The notes under the pieces were generated by a model. That model searched no databases and had not been told where the DNA came from. It saw only the letters and a list, made by a program, of their open reading frames with translations. Shown one piece after another: positions 1 through 7,163 of a stretch of 15,999 nucleotides of DNA (position 1 is its first letter; each line of letters starts with the position of its first letter). The DNA lies in the NCBI GenBank assembly GCA_020629335.1, contig JAHDDN010000084.1, positions 1 through 15,999 of the forward strand. The letters are read 5' to 3'. The DNA is from Chitinophagales bacterium. GTDB taxonomy: Bacteria; Bacteroidota; Bacteroidia; Chitinophagales; UBA2359. The translations under genes and the position numbers were made by a program.

Positions 1-48
1 GATATACTATTAAGAGTCCAAGAGGAGGAAAATTCCATAAAAAAACAT

Positions 49-80
49 AAAAAAAGCCCCTACTTTTTTCAAAGTAGAGG
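49..80 (-). terminator. Rho-independent terminator of the T9SS-secreted protein gene
   Basis: On the minus strand a 10-bp stem (plus-strand arms 57-66 and 71-80, one G-T wobble) with a 4-base loop is followed by C and a run of seven T (plus-strand A run 49-55). It lies about 40 bases past the stop codon at 123-125, the expected place for the terminator of that minus-strand gene. Confidence 0.85.
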
Positions 81-122
81 CCGTGTCTTTATAAGAACTG
101 AATTCTCAGCTATTATTTATTC

Positions 123-2864
123 TTATTTCACAACTACTTTCTTAGTAATTGTACCTTTCTCCGTCAAAATTTCAACCATATACATACCAGTTGATTCATT
201 TGATAAATCAAACACTACGCTTGATTCAGAGATAGTAGATTGAACTAACTCACCTAAGATATTGTAAACAGAGATTGTTGCGTTTACAGACTCAGTCATT
301 GTGATGTTTAATAAACCATTAGTTGGGTTAGGATAAACATCAAAAGTGTTAGTCAATGTTTCGATATCAACACCAGCACAAACATAAACTTCGATGTCTT
401 CACTGATAGCGTTACCACTTGCATCTTCTACTGTTACTGTAATTTCATAAGGAGAATTACCAAACTCATTTGTATCAAAATCATTACCAGAAATTTCAAT
501 ATCGGCACCTAAGTCGCCATCTACAGCATCTTCAGCACTAACGATTTCATTATCTAATAAGAAATTAATATCTAAATCTTCTTCACAAATAGAGAAGTCA
601 GATAAAGCGGTTAAATCTGGCGCTTCGTTATCTACTACAGTTACAACGATAGTAACGGTAGTTGTATTACCAGCACCATCAGAAACAGTATAAGTAATTT
701 CTTGCTCTCCTAATTGGCTAGCATCAATTTCACCATCGACTTCTACTAATGCACTAATGTCTCCATCAACATTATCAATAGCAGTAATTTCTGGATCTTC
801 CCAGTTGTCTCCATCGTCGTTTAAAGATGTTTCCCACTCTATTTCGTAAGTACAATCTGGATCTTCACACTCAAAATCATAATCATCGCCTTCTAATTCC
901 ATTACTGCTGATTCCCCATCAGAAACGAATACAATTTCTACCTCTTGAGTATAAGTCTCAGAACCATCATTATTTTCGATAGTGATAGTTGCCGTATAAG
1001 TTGCATCAGCATTATCGTATTGGTTTTGAACTTCAATTTCTCCGTCTACTATATCAGAAGCCGAAGACATAGCCATTTGGCCATCTCCGAAGTCCCAAGT
1101 GATAGCACATACATTTCCTTCCTCTATATCTTTAAGAGTGAAGGTAGCTAATGTACCCGTTAATTCGTAAGGATCTAAAGAAGCTGAAGGTAAGATTGGA
1201 GAATATACACCAGTACCCATAGGCTCTTCAGAGAATCCATCAGCACTAAAGCTTGCTTCATCATTATAGGCATAATAAGTTGGACTTAATACGTCTGCTG
1301 CATCAAATACATAAGTGAAAATAGCTGCATAACCGTCGTCAGTTTCTTTCGCAATTTTAGAAACGTGAGGGAAGTAATAGCTTTGCTCATCTAATACATT
1401 TGTAGCAGTATAAGCACCACTTTCTACATCATAAGCCTTAGAATGTAAGTGACGATCAGGAGTTGCTTGTTCGCCATCTGTCCATACGAACATGATTTTT
1501 GAACCATCTTCAGACTTAGCTAATTGAGGTGATGATTGGTGGTTGATGGTGGTTGTACCAGAACCAGGAATTGGATCATCAACATTAATTTCGCTTAAAG
1601 TATCAATTTCAGAGAATCTCCACTCTTCGCCATCAAGGTGCATGTGAATTAACTCATATGGTTGCCAATCTGGGAAATAGAACTGAGGACCACTTGTACT
1701 TGGAGGCCCCATTGGTAATAAGAAGTGAGGATTACCCGCATTATCTACAGCAACCGCATTTTCAAATACGATATTTAAAGTAGGTAAAATAGCTAATGAT
1801 GGGTCTTCATCAATTAGCATTTCAAGTTCAGCGATATAATCACCAACTGGACCATCAATATTTCTCATATCAACAGTGATAGGACCTTCCCATGTTTCCC
1901 CTGCATCTTCTGTTTTGTATAACATAGGACCAGCATTGTATGGACCACAGTCAGAGTATTTGTTGGCACCACAAAGAATCCAACCATACTGACCAGTAGG
2001 GTCAAAATCAATATTAACAGCAGAGATATTACCCAACTGAGAGTTACCTGAATCAAAAACTACTTCAAGATCTTCAGCCACACCTGGCTCTAAGTAAGTT
2101 TCTGTCCAGTCTACATCATTGGTGTCATCATTCCATATTCCTTTTAAAACGATAATATTTCTGTTAGTAGTAGGAGAATCTGTTCCGTCTGAGTTCTCAT
2201 CAGAGTTTACGACAGCCCAGAATACACCTGGCTCACCTTTTACTAAACCGCCAGCGATACCTACACCGCCATTTTCAGAATAAACTGGTAATAAGTGCTC
2301 CGTGAAAGAGTCTTCATCACCATTGATATTAGCTACGCCGACTACGATACCATCCCAGATGATGACGTTTGTACCAGAGCCTCCATTGTGAGTGGCTCCC
2401 ATGTAAACTAAATAAGTCTCCCCATTTTCAGCAGTATGTATAGCTGCTTGAGGGTATCTTGCCTGTGCTTGCTGTCCTGATGGAGAAGCCCCTGGAGTAG
2501 GTGCTAAAGGGCCTAAATTGACATCCCAAGTTTCACCACCGTCTGTAGATACATCAAAACGATATTGAGAAGTTGATCCTCCAAAATCACCAGGCGCATT
2601 ACGGTGGATATTCACCATCGTATTAGTGGCTGGATCATAAGCGAATGGGTTAGAACCATTATCTATAGAAGAGAAAGAATTACCAGCATAACCCAGCTCG
2701 ATGTCGACAGACGAACTCGGTGGGCTAGAGGTATTATTAGATATGCTATAGCTAGGCTCTGTATCCGTATTTGTTTGGATATATGATTGCTGCAATGAAC
2801 TACTTTGAGCGTTAGCTCCGAAAGCGAACATTGTCAACAAAGCTACAAGTAAAGTTGATCTCAT
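123..2864 (-). CDS. Large secreted T9SS cargo protein with BNR, PKD and Ig-like domains
   Basis: Secreted or surface-anchored 913-residue protein of unknown activity. Residues 1-20 are a signal peptide (hydrophobic LLVALLTMFAFG, likely cleavage after ANA). Residues about 55-560 resemble a sialidase/BNR-type beta-propeller: two Asp-box motifs are visible, STDGGETW at 106-113 and TEDAGETW at 318-325. A PKD domain follows (about 565-647, ITWDFGDG at 588-595), then a DUF5011/HYR-like Ig domain (about 688-745, DNVDGDIS and YTVSDGAGNT) and a second, weaker one (about 755-828). Residues 841-913 are a type A T9SS sorting domain (VYPNPTNGLLNI, ending in KKVVVK), cut off during export through the outer membrane. 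The protein is rich in Asp and Glu. No catalytic residues of a true sialidase could be assigned, so BNR may be only a fold signal. The ATG at 2862-2864 is directly before the signal peptide. It stands alone with its own terminator; I found no clear promoter motif. Confidence 0.93.
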   Translation of the reverse strand: MRSTLLVALLTMFAFGANAQSSSLQQSYIQTNTDTEPSYSISNNTSSPPSSSVDIELGYAGNSFSSIDNGSNPFAYDPATNTMVNIHRNAPGDFGGSTSQYRFDVSTDGGETWDVNLGPLAPTPGASPSGQQAQARYPQAAIHTAENGETYLVYMGATHNGGSGTNVIIWDGIVVGVANINGDEDSFTEHLLPVYSENGGVGIAGGLVKGEPGVFWAVVNSDENSDGTDSPTTNRNIIVLKGIWNDDTNDVDWTETYLEPGVAEDLEVVFDSGNSQLGNISAVNIDFDPTGQYGWILCGANKYSDCGPYNAGPMLYKTEDAGETWEGPITVDMRNIDGPVGDYIAELEMLIDEDPSLAILPTLNIVFENAVAVDNAGNPHFLLPMGPPSTSGPQFYFPDWQPYELIHMHLDGEEWRFSEIDTLSEINVDDPIPGSGTTTINHQSSPQLAKSEDGSKIMFVWTDGEQATPDRHLHSKAYDVESGAYTATNVLDEQSYYFPHVSKIAKETDDGYAAIFTYVFDAADVLSPTYYAYNDEASFSADGFSEEPMGTGVYSPILPSASLDPYELTGTLATFTLKDIEEGNVCAITWDFGDGQMAMSSASDIVDGEIEVQNQYDNADATYTATITIENNDGSETYTQEVEIVFVSDGESAVMELEGDDYDFECEDPDCTYEIEWETSLNDDGDNWEDPEITAIDNVDGDISALVEVDGEIDASQLGEQEITYTVSDGAGNTTTVTIVVTVVDNEAPDLTALSDFSICEEDLDINFLLDNEIVSAEDAVDGDLGADIEISGNDFDTNEFGNSPYEITVTVEDASGNAISEDIEVYVCAGVDIETLTNTFDVYPNPTNGLLNITMTESVNATISVYNILGELVQSTISESSVVFDLSNESTGMYMVEILTEKGTITKKVVVK

Positions 2865-3076
2865 AGGTAAATGTTTAATTTTTAAAATTTTATAAAATGT
2901 AAAAATATCAATATTTTGTTTTGTTGTGGGGAAATATTTAGGGTAAGATAGAAGAGCAAATTCTACTAATTGTAATTGAGTGTTTCCTTATATTAAGTAG
3001 TGGTTATCAACAAAAATAATTAATTCTGTTTGAAACCTTGTAAATATTGCGTGAAAATATGCGATATAATTCGATT

Positions 3077-3240
3077 TAGTGGTTCAATTTATTAGTTTCT
3101 GACAGTTAAGTTGTAGTATTTTTGCGATTATACAAGGCATTTTTGAGGCACATAGCAGGGCTACGGAACGAAAAAATAACGAAGTAGAATCGTAAAAAAA
3201 CAAAATTTGGGCTGTCAAGGACTAATAAATTGAGCCATTA
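3077..3240 (+). repeat. Structured 164-bp repeat, family B copy 1
   Basis: Terminal 29-base arms (3077-3105 and 3212-3240) are inverted repeats: 28 of 29 positions pair if G-T wobbles are allowed, with one C-A mismatch. A second helix pairs TTTTTGCGATT (3119-3129) with AATCGTAAAAA (3188-3198). Inside lie ACAAGGC (3132-3138), an A/T helix and the mini-hairpin TAGC-AGG-GCTA (3153-3163), then AACGAAGTA (3178-3186). The wobbles are G-T on the plus strand and would be C-A on the minus strand, so plus is the likely RNA sense. It differs from copy 2 at roughly 14 of 164 positions by hand alignment. No flanking target duplication is visible. Confidence 0.85.
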
Positions 3241-3347
3241 GCAAGTAAATAGTAGATATATAACGTATTTATTGGTTAAGTGGTTGCTAGAAAAGAGGAT
3301 TAGATTATCGTCATATTGACGACTAAAATGAGTAAATCTGCTTGATT

Positions 3348-3563
3348 GGCTTAGGGATGGAAGTGGTATGTGGCGGTCATACTGCGACTTAGGTAGCTTA
3401 GGTACGCGCAGGCTCCAATAAGAGACAAGCGAACCTTAGCGAACTTGGAGCAGTATAGCCACATAAGAACGGACAGCCCGACCCTTCCTTATTTTTCATC
3501 GGAGGGCGCACACATAGGAACGCCCTTACAGTCCGATGAAAAATAAGGAAGGGGAAGCCCCAA
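3348..3563 (+). repeat. Structured repeat, family A copy 1 (long form with nested hairpin)
   Basis: Starts GGCTTAGGGATGG and ends GGGGAAGCCCCAA, as do the copies at 6824-7047 (minus) and 13885-14037. Helix TATGTGGC (3367-3374) with GCCACATA (3458-3465) is invariant. The next helix inward is ATACTGC (3379-3385) with GCAGTAT (3450-3456), whose sequence differs in the other copies but still pairs. After the conserved GGACAGCCCGACCC comes a perfect 21-bp stem (3482-3502 with 3533-3553). It encloses AGGGCG...CGCCCT (3503-3526). No gene lies downstream in the same orientation. The nearest plus-strand signal is a terminator-like hairpin at 3589-3616. Confidence 0.85.
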
Positions 3564-3588
3564 ATTAAAGATAAAGAATGGATATGTA

Positions 3589-3616
3589 GGGGCCGACCAA
3601 TGTCTCGGCCCTTTTT
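3589..3616 (+). terminator. Terminator-like hairpin downstream of family A copy 1
   Basis: GGGCCGA (3590-3596) pairs with TCGGCCC (3605-3611) over an 8-base loop and is followed by TTTTT (3612-3616), a rho-independent layout for plus-strand transcription. On the minus strand, where yidC ends at 3645, no T tract follows, so it suits yidC poorly. The sequence GTAGGGGCCGACC...GGCCC also resembles the palindrome nested in family A copies 1 and 2, so it may be a solo copy of that element. Confidence 0.5.
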
Positions 3617-3644
3617 GAGGATGAAAAATTAGAAAAAGGCTTAT

Positions 3645-5501
3645 TTATTTCCCTTTATTTTTTTGCTGTGCTTGTTGCGCTTGCATTTCTTCTTGTAATC
3701 TTTGGATTTCTTCTAACTTGGCTGCGAATTTAGATTTTTTTCTAGGTTTTGCTTTATTGCTAAGAATGTCTTGGCGAATTTTGTCTTCATCAATGAAGAA
3801 TTTCTTAATCGACCATTGTTGGAAGAAGGTGATGATATTTGATAAGAAGTAGTAGTAAGTTAAGGCACAAGCGTAACTATTGAAGATAAACATCAGTGAA
3901 ATAGGCATGAAATATTGGAACATTTTCATTTGTGCTGCTCCTGGGCTATCATTGCCCATCGTATTCATTTGGCTATTCATTTTGAATAATAGAATACTGG
4001 AAGTACCCGCTAAAAGGGTAAATAAACTGATGTGTGCACCATATACTGGTATGTCAAATGGCAGACTCAAGATAGAGTCAAAGGAAGAAAGATCGGGTGC
4101 CCAAAGGAAAGCTTTCTGACGTAGCTCCATCGCTGAAGGGAAGAAATAGAACATCGAAATCAGGAATGGGAATTGGATTAATTGTGGCAAACAACCGCCC
4201 AATGGATTGACACCTGCTTTACTAAAGAGCTGCATTTGCTCCGTTTGTTGCATTTTGGGATCGTCCTTATATTTCTCCTTGATAGCGTTCATCTCTGGCT
4301 TGATGGCGTTCATACGAGCCATTGACTGGTAAGATTTGAAGGTCAGTGGCATCAAGGCGAACTTGATCAATAGCGTTAAGAGTAGAATGATAATCCCGTA
4401 ATTACTCGTAAATTTCTCAAAGAATTGGAATAATGGGATAATGATATATCGACTGATTGGAGCAAATAGCGACCAACCAAAGTAAATTTGTTCTTCTAGT
4501 TCTAAATTGTAAGTTTTAAGATCGGTATATTGAGTAGGCCCTAAGTACATTTGCATAGGGAATTTGAAATTCGCTTGTGAATTGTGCTCAATACCTAACT
4601 TAGCTTTACTGCTTCTTAAGATAGGAGATTCTGAATCTTCAGGTGTACTTACAGCTAATTCAGCCTTGTCAAAGGTATCATCAGCAATGAGGGTATTAGA
4701 GAAAAACTGTTGTTTATTACCTACCCATTTAATTTTGCCAAATTCTTCCTCATCTTCACCTGTATAGCTCAAGTAAGACACATCATCATCATTAGGCTTA
4801 TAGTAGACTGTGGTATAGCTACGCTCATAAGTTGTTTTACGCTCTTGAGGCAGCATTTCTGTTTCCCATATAAGATTGATGTCCTTATCGCCGCTTAAGA
4901 TTTTATCAAAACCGACCATATTCAGATCATAATCCAGCATATAGTCGCCATCTTTAAGTGTATATACTTGCTCTAAATAGCTACCATTTCCAGCATCTAA
5001 TTTAAAAGCTACTGCATTAGCTCCTTTACGTTCCACTTTGAAAGGAGCTCTTTGAGTAGAAATACTTCCTTGGAAGGTAGAAAATTGATAATCTAAGCTA
5101 TTATTAGGGCCATCAAACAATATCAAAGGCTCGCCAGCAGAAGTTTTATGCTCTTTTAGCTCAGCACTTTTGATTTGCCCGCCGATATTAGAAAGGGTCA
5201 ATTTCAACTTATCATTTTCAAGAATGACTTCCTGTGCAGGTGTATCAGCTGCTTGATTAGTGTTGAAATTAGGAGTCTCAGCAGTATTATCGGCAGTGTT
5301 ATTATCCGTATTTTGCTGATTATTATTACCGAAAGGATTAGTCGCAGGGGCGCTTCGACTTTCAGATTTATTTTGCTCAACCACCTCAGTTTCAGCTATT
5401 TTAGCTTCCTCTGGTGGAGGTAAAGTGGTACTGACGTAAAATTGATACGCCATCAGGACTAAACCAATTAGTAATAGTCCGAGTAGTGAGTTCCGATCCA
5501 T
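3645..5501 (-). CDS. yidC: Membrane protein insertase YidC
   Basis: Inner-membrane YidC/Oxa1/Alb3 insertase that helps Sec-dependent and independent membrane proteins insert and fold. The 618-residue protein has the Gram-negative layout: an N-terminal transmembrane anchor (5-22), a low-complexity Asn/Gln/Thr linker (about 40-90), a periplasmic domain (about 91-340, including IGGQIKSAEL at 106-115), and the conserved core (about 350-565). Core helices include GIIILLLTLLIKFALMPLTF (369-388), a helix after NPLGGCLPQLIQFPF (432-446), and PISLMFIFNSYACALTYYYF (533-552). The cytoplasmic tail is rich in Lys and Gln (582-618). At the position of the E. coli groove arginine (R366 in IVRGIMYPLT) this protein has Lys380 (LIKFALMPLT), a conservative change. 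The ATG at 5499-5501 directly precedes the anchor helix. A -7 box at 5762-5769 would give a long leader containing family B copy 2 in antisense. Confidence 0.97.
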   Translation of the reverse strand: MDRNSLLGLLLIGLVLMAYQFYVSTTLPPPEEAKIAETEVVEQNKSESRSAPATNPFGNNNQQNTDNNTADNTAETPNFNTNQAADTPAQEVILENDKLKLTLSNIGGQIKSAELKEHKTSAGEPLILFDGPNNSLDYQFSTFQGSISTQRAPFKVERKGANAVAFKLDAGNGSYLEQVYTLKDGDYMLDYDLNMVGFDKILSGDKDINLIWETEMLPQERKTTYERSYTTVYYKPNDDDVSYLSYTGEDEEEFGKIKWVGNKQQFFSNTLIADDTFDKAELAVSTPEDSESPILRSSKAKLGIEHNSQANFKFPMQMYLGPTQYTDLKTYNLELEEQIYFGWSLFAPISRYIIIPLFQFFEKFTSNYGIIILLLTLLIKFALMPLTFKSYQSMARMNAIKPEMNAIKEKYKDDPKMQQTEQMQLFSKAGVNPLGGCLPQLIQFPFLISMFYFFPSAMELRQKAFLWAPDLSSFDSILSLPFDIPVYGAHISLFTLLAGTSSILLFKMNSQMNTMGNDSPGAAQMKMFQYFMPISLMFIFNSYACALTYYYFLSNIITFFQQWSIKKFFIDEDKIRQDILSNKAKPRKKSKFAAKLEEIQRLQEEMQAQQAQQKNKGK

Positions 5502-5525
5502 TAGATATTTACTTCATGAAAAGCA

Positions 5526-5689
5526 TAGTGGTTGAGTTTATAAGTTTCTGATAGTTAAGTTGCAGGATTTTTGCGATTATACAAGGCATTTTTGAGGCAC
5601 ATAGCAGCGCTACGGAACGAAAAAATAACGAAGTAGAATCGTAAAAAGACAAAACTTGGACTGTCAAGGACTTATAAATTTAACCAATA
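5526..5689 (+). repeat. Structured 164-bp repeat, family B copy 2
   Basis: Same length and core as the copy at 3077-3240. The terminal arms are 5526-5554 and 5661-5689 and pair except for two mismatches, with about five G-T wobbles in plus-strand sense. In the arm, TTATTAGT of copy 1 is TTATAAGT here, and the other arm changes with it, which is a compensatory change. The inner helix TTTTTGCGATT/AATCGTAAAAA is identical to copy 1. The mini-hairpin loop reads TAGC-AGC-GCTA instead of TAGC-AGG-GCTA. It sits just upstream of yidC and antisense to it. Confidence 0.85.
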
Positions 5690-5761
5690 GGCAGCTTATT
5701 CTTGCTGTTTATATTACCTATATTCGATAGTGTCAACAAGCATACAGCCCAAAAAGGTTCG

Positions 5762-5769
5762 CAAAGTTA
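5762..5769 (-). promoter_or_regulatory. Candidate Bacteroidota -7 box for yidC
   Basis: The minus strand reads TAACTTTG, an exact match to the Bacteroidota sigma-A -7 consensus TAnnTTTG. No convincing TTTG -33 element was found at the usual 19-20 base distance. If real, the yidC leader is about 250 bases long and includes the family B element in antisense. Confidence 0.4.
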
Positions 5770-5825
5770 CTAAAAGAAGCCCTGATTTAGGACATAGAAG
5801 CGTTTAATTTTTTAAAAATGGGGAG

Positions 5826-6797
5826 CTATTTAGAAATAATATGTAGTTCTGGTTCATCTATTTGAGGCTGTTCAACCATTTCAACAATAAAAAAGCCATC
5901 TTCCCCTTGTTTTTGATAAAGTGGCATTAATATTAATCCATCCGCAGGACACAAAATAGCGCCATTTTTATCCTGTGCCAATACTTCGCCCTTTTTAACA
6001 GGCTGAAAATTTTGATAACCCAAGTTCATTTCAAATTCATCATCCTCATTGACATGATGACGATATACAAAATCTACCACTAAAGGCGCGTCACCACGCA
6101 ATTTATTTAACTGAGCCTTATATTGCTTTAAATTAGGAATGTCTAGCGCATCAATACAACCAATCTTATTCAATAATACCCAAATAGCCGCCACTACATT
6201 ATCAGCCGATTCAGGATCGTCATGTTGTCCAGCTTCTAAACCAATGCCCACAGACTTTAACTCTCTAAAATAATCCAAAGTTGTTCCGACAATCACTTTT
6301 TCCAAACCAGTAATCACAGATACACCCAATGCCTTTGCAACATCCACACTTTCAGGTCGATCATTGGTGAGTACAAATACGCCTCCCTTAGCAGAAGTCG
6401 TGTGCAGATCCAGCGTGTACAATTTACGCCCCTGTATCCTTTCCTTAAATCGCACTTCAAAAAGCTTCAACAAATCATACTGCTGTTTTGCTTCCTCCGT
6501 CTTCAGTTCATGCCGTTTGCCCTCTCGAATTTCGACTATATTCTCCTGCTTAAATAAGCGATTCAAATCCGTATCAATAAAGCGTTTTTTCAGCCTAATC
6601 GCCTCCATATTACCTTTGACCCCAATAAAAGTCCCATTCATAGCAGGCCTCACTCGGTTTAAGTATTCAAAGATTCGCTCCAAGCCAATAATACCCGCAT
6701 GTTCATTTCCATGAATTCCCGCCGTACATATAAATACTGGTCCATCCGTCTGACCCTCATATAATCCAATAATTCGTCTATTCTTTCCAACTGTCAT
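5826..6797 (-). CDS. Zinc-dependent aspartoacylase/succinylglutamate desuccinylase family hydrolase
   Basis: Member of the AspA/AstE family (M14-like zinc amidohydrolases) that removes an acyl group from an N-acyl amino acid. The actual substrate cannot be read from the sequence. Numbered from the ATG at 6795-6797 (323 residues): the zinc motif GIHGNEH gives His29 and Glu32, the third zinc ligand is His132 in LDLHTT, the substrate-binding pair Asn79-Arg80 lies in DTDLNRLF, and the likely catalytic Glu188 lies in GIGLEAGQHDD. The C-terminal part (about 235-310) is the beta-rich domain usual for the family. An in-frame TTG six bases upstream (6801-6803) could add two residues, but the ATG is preferred because the sequence matches the family from there and no ribosome-binding site favours the TTG. 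Family A copy 2 ends about 26 bases upstream in the same orientation and probably lies in its leader. Confidence 0.88.
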   Translation of the reverse strand: MTVGKNRRIIGLYEGQTDGPVFICTAGIHGNEHAGIIGLERIFEYLNRVRPAMNGTFIGVKGNMEAIRLKKRFIDTDLNRLFKQENIVEIREGKRHELKTEEAKQQYDLLKLFEVRFKERIQGRKLYTLDLHTTSAKGGVFVLTNDRPESVDVAKALGVSVITGLEKVIVGTTLDYFRELKSVGIGLEAGQHDDPESADNVVAAIWVLLNKIGCIDALDIPNLKQYKAQLNKLRGDAPLVVDFVYRHHVNEDDEFEMNLGYQNFQPVKKGEVLAQDKNGAILCPADGLILMPLYQKQGEDGFFIVEMVEQPQIDEPELHIISK

Positions 6798-6823
6798 AAT
6801 CAAAATTCTATTGCTGTTTTGTT

Positions 6824-7047
6824 TTGGGGCTTCCCCATTTATAAATTTTCATCGGCCCGTAGGGGCGCTACCTATGTGTGCGCCCTCCGATGAAAATTTA
6901 TAAATGGGTCGGGCTGTCCGCTCTTATGTGGCTATGCCCTTCCTACTTCGCTAAGCTGCACTTGTCTGCCTTTCAGGCCAGCCTACGTCCAGCTAAGCTA
7001 CGATAAGTCAGTGCATGGCCGCCACATACCGCTCCCATCCCTAAGCC
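6824..7047 (-). repeat. Structured repeat, family A copy 2 (long form), upstream of the aspartoacylase-family gene
   Basis: Minus-strand copy of the family at 3348 and 13885. Outer helix: plus-strand TATGTGGC (6925-6932) with GCCACATA (7021-7028). The inner helix is reduced to ATGC/GCAT next to it. The extended stem is a perfect 22 bp (6834-6855 with 6887-6908). Its outer half (CATTTATAAATTTTC) differs from copy 1 (CTTCCTTATTTTTC) on both arms at once. The nested palindrome GTAGGGGCG...CGCCC lies at 6859-6884. A local hairpin GCCT-GAA-AGGC type stem replaces the GGCTCCAATAAGAG segment of the other copies. It ends about 26 bases before the start codon at 6797. Confidence 0.85.
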
Positions 7048-7050
7048 GTT

Positions 7051-7080
7051 TTTTAAAGTTGGAACGTTTAAACTTTAAAA
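7051..7080. repeat. AT-rich perfect inverted repeat beside family A copy 2
   Basis: TTTTAAAGTT (7051-7060) and AACTTTAAAA (7071-7080) are perfect 10-bp arms around a 10-base spacer. It begins four bases past the end of family A copy 2 and lies downstream of the CBS-fusion gene on the minus strand. There is no clear T tract beyond the stem, so it is not a standard terminator; a protein-binding palindrome or weak 3'-end hairpin are both possible. Confidence 0.45.
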
Positions 7081-7121
7081 CATTCTAACGTTAAAGAAGA
7101 TTTTCATTAGGTGAGAGGCAT

Positions 7122-7129
7122 CAAAAATA
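7122..7129 (-). promoter_or_regulatory. Weak candidate -7 box upstream of family A copy 2
   Basis: The minus strand reads TATTTTTG, matching TAnnTTTG, about 75 bases upstream of family A copy 2 and 325 bases upstream of the aspartoacylase-family start. No good -33 element is present. In AT-rich DNA such a match can easily arise by chance. Confidence 0.25.
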
Positions 7130-7163
7130 CGTAAAATAATTTGGTGTGATAAATGTTTACGAT

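Noticed and set aside
3589..3611. GC-rich hairpin as the yidC terminator
   Set aside because: On the minus strand the stem is followed by TACATATCC with no T run, so it does not fit; the T run is on the plus-strand side.
6364..6714. Plus-strand open frame of 116 codons opposite the aspartoacylase-family gene
   Set aside because: The opposite strand carries all zinc and catalytic motifs; this frame has low-complexity Ser/Ile/Lys composition typical of a shadow.
6801..6803. TTG as the start codon of the aspartoacylase-family gene
   Set aside because: An ATG lies two codons downstream and begins the recognisable sequence; nothing such as a ribosome-binding site favours the TTG.
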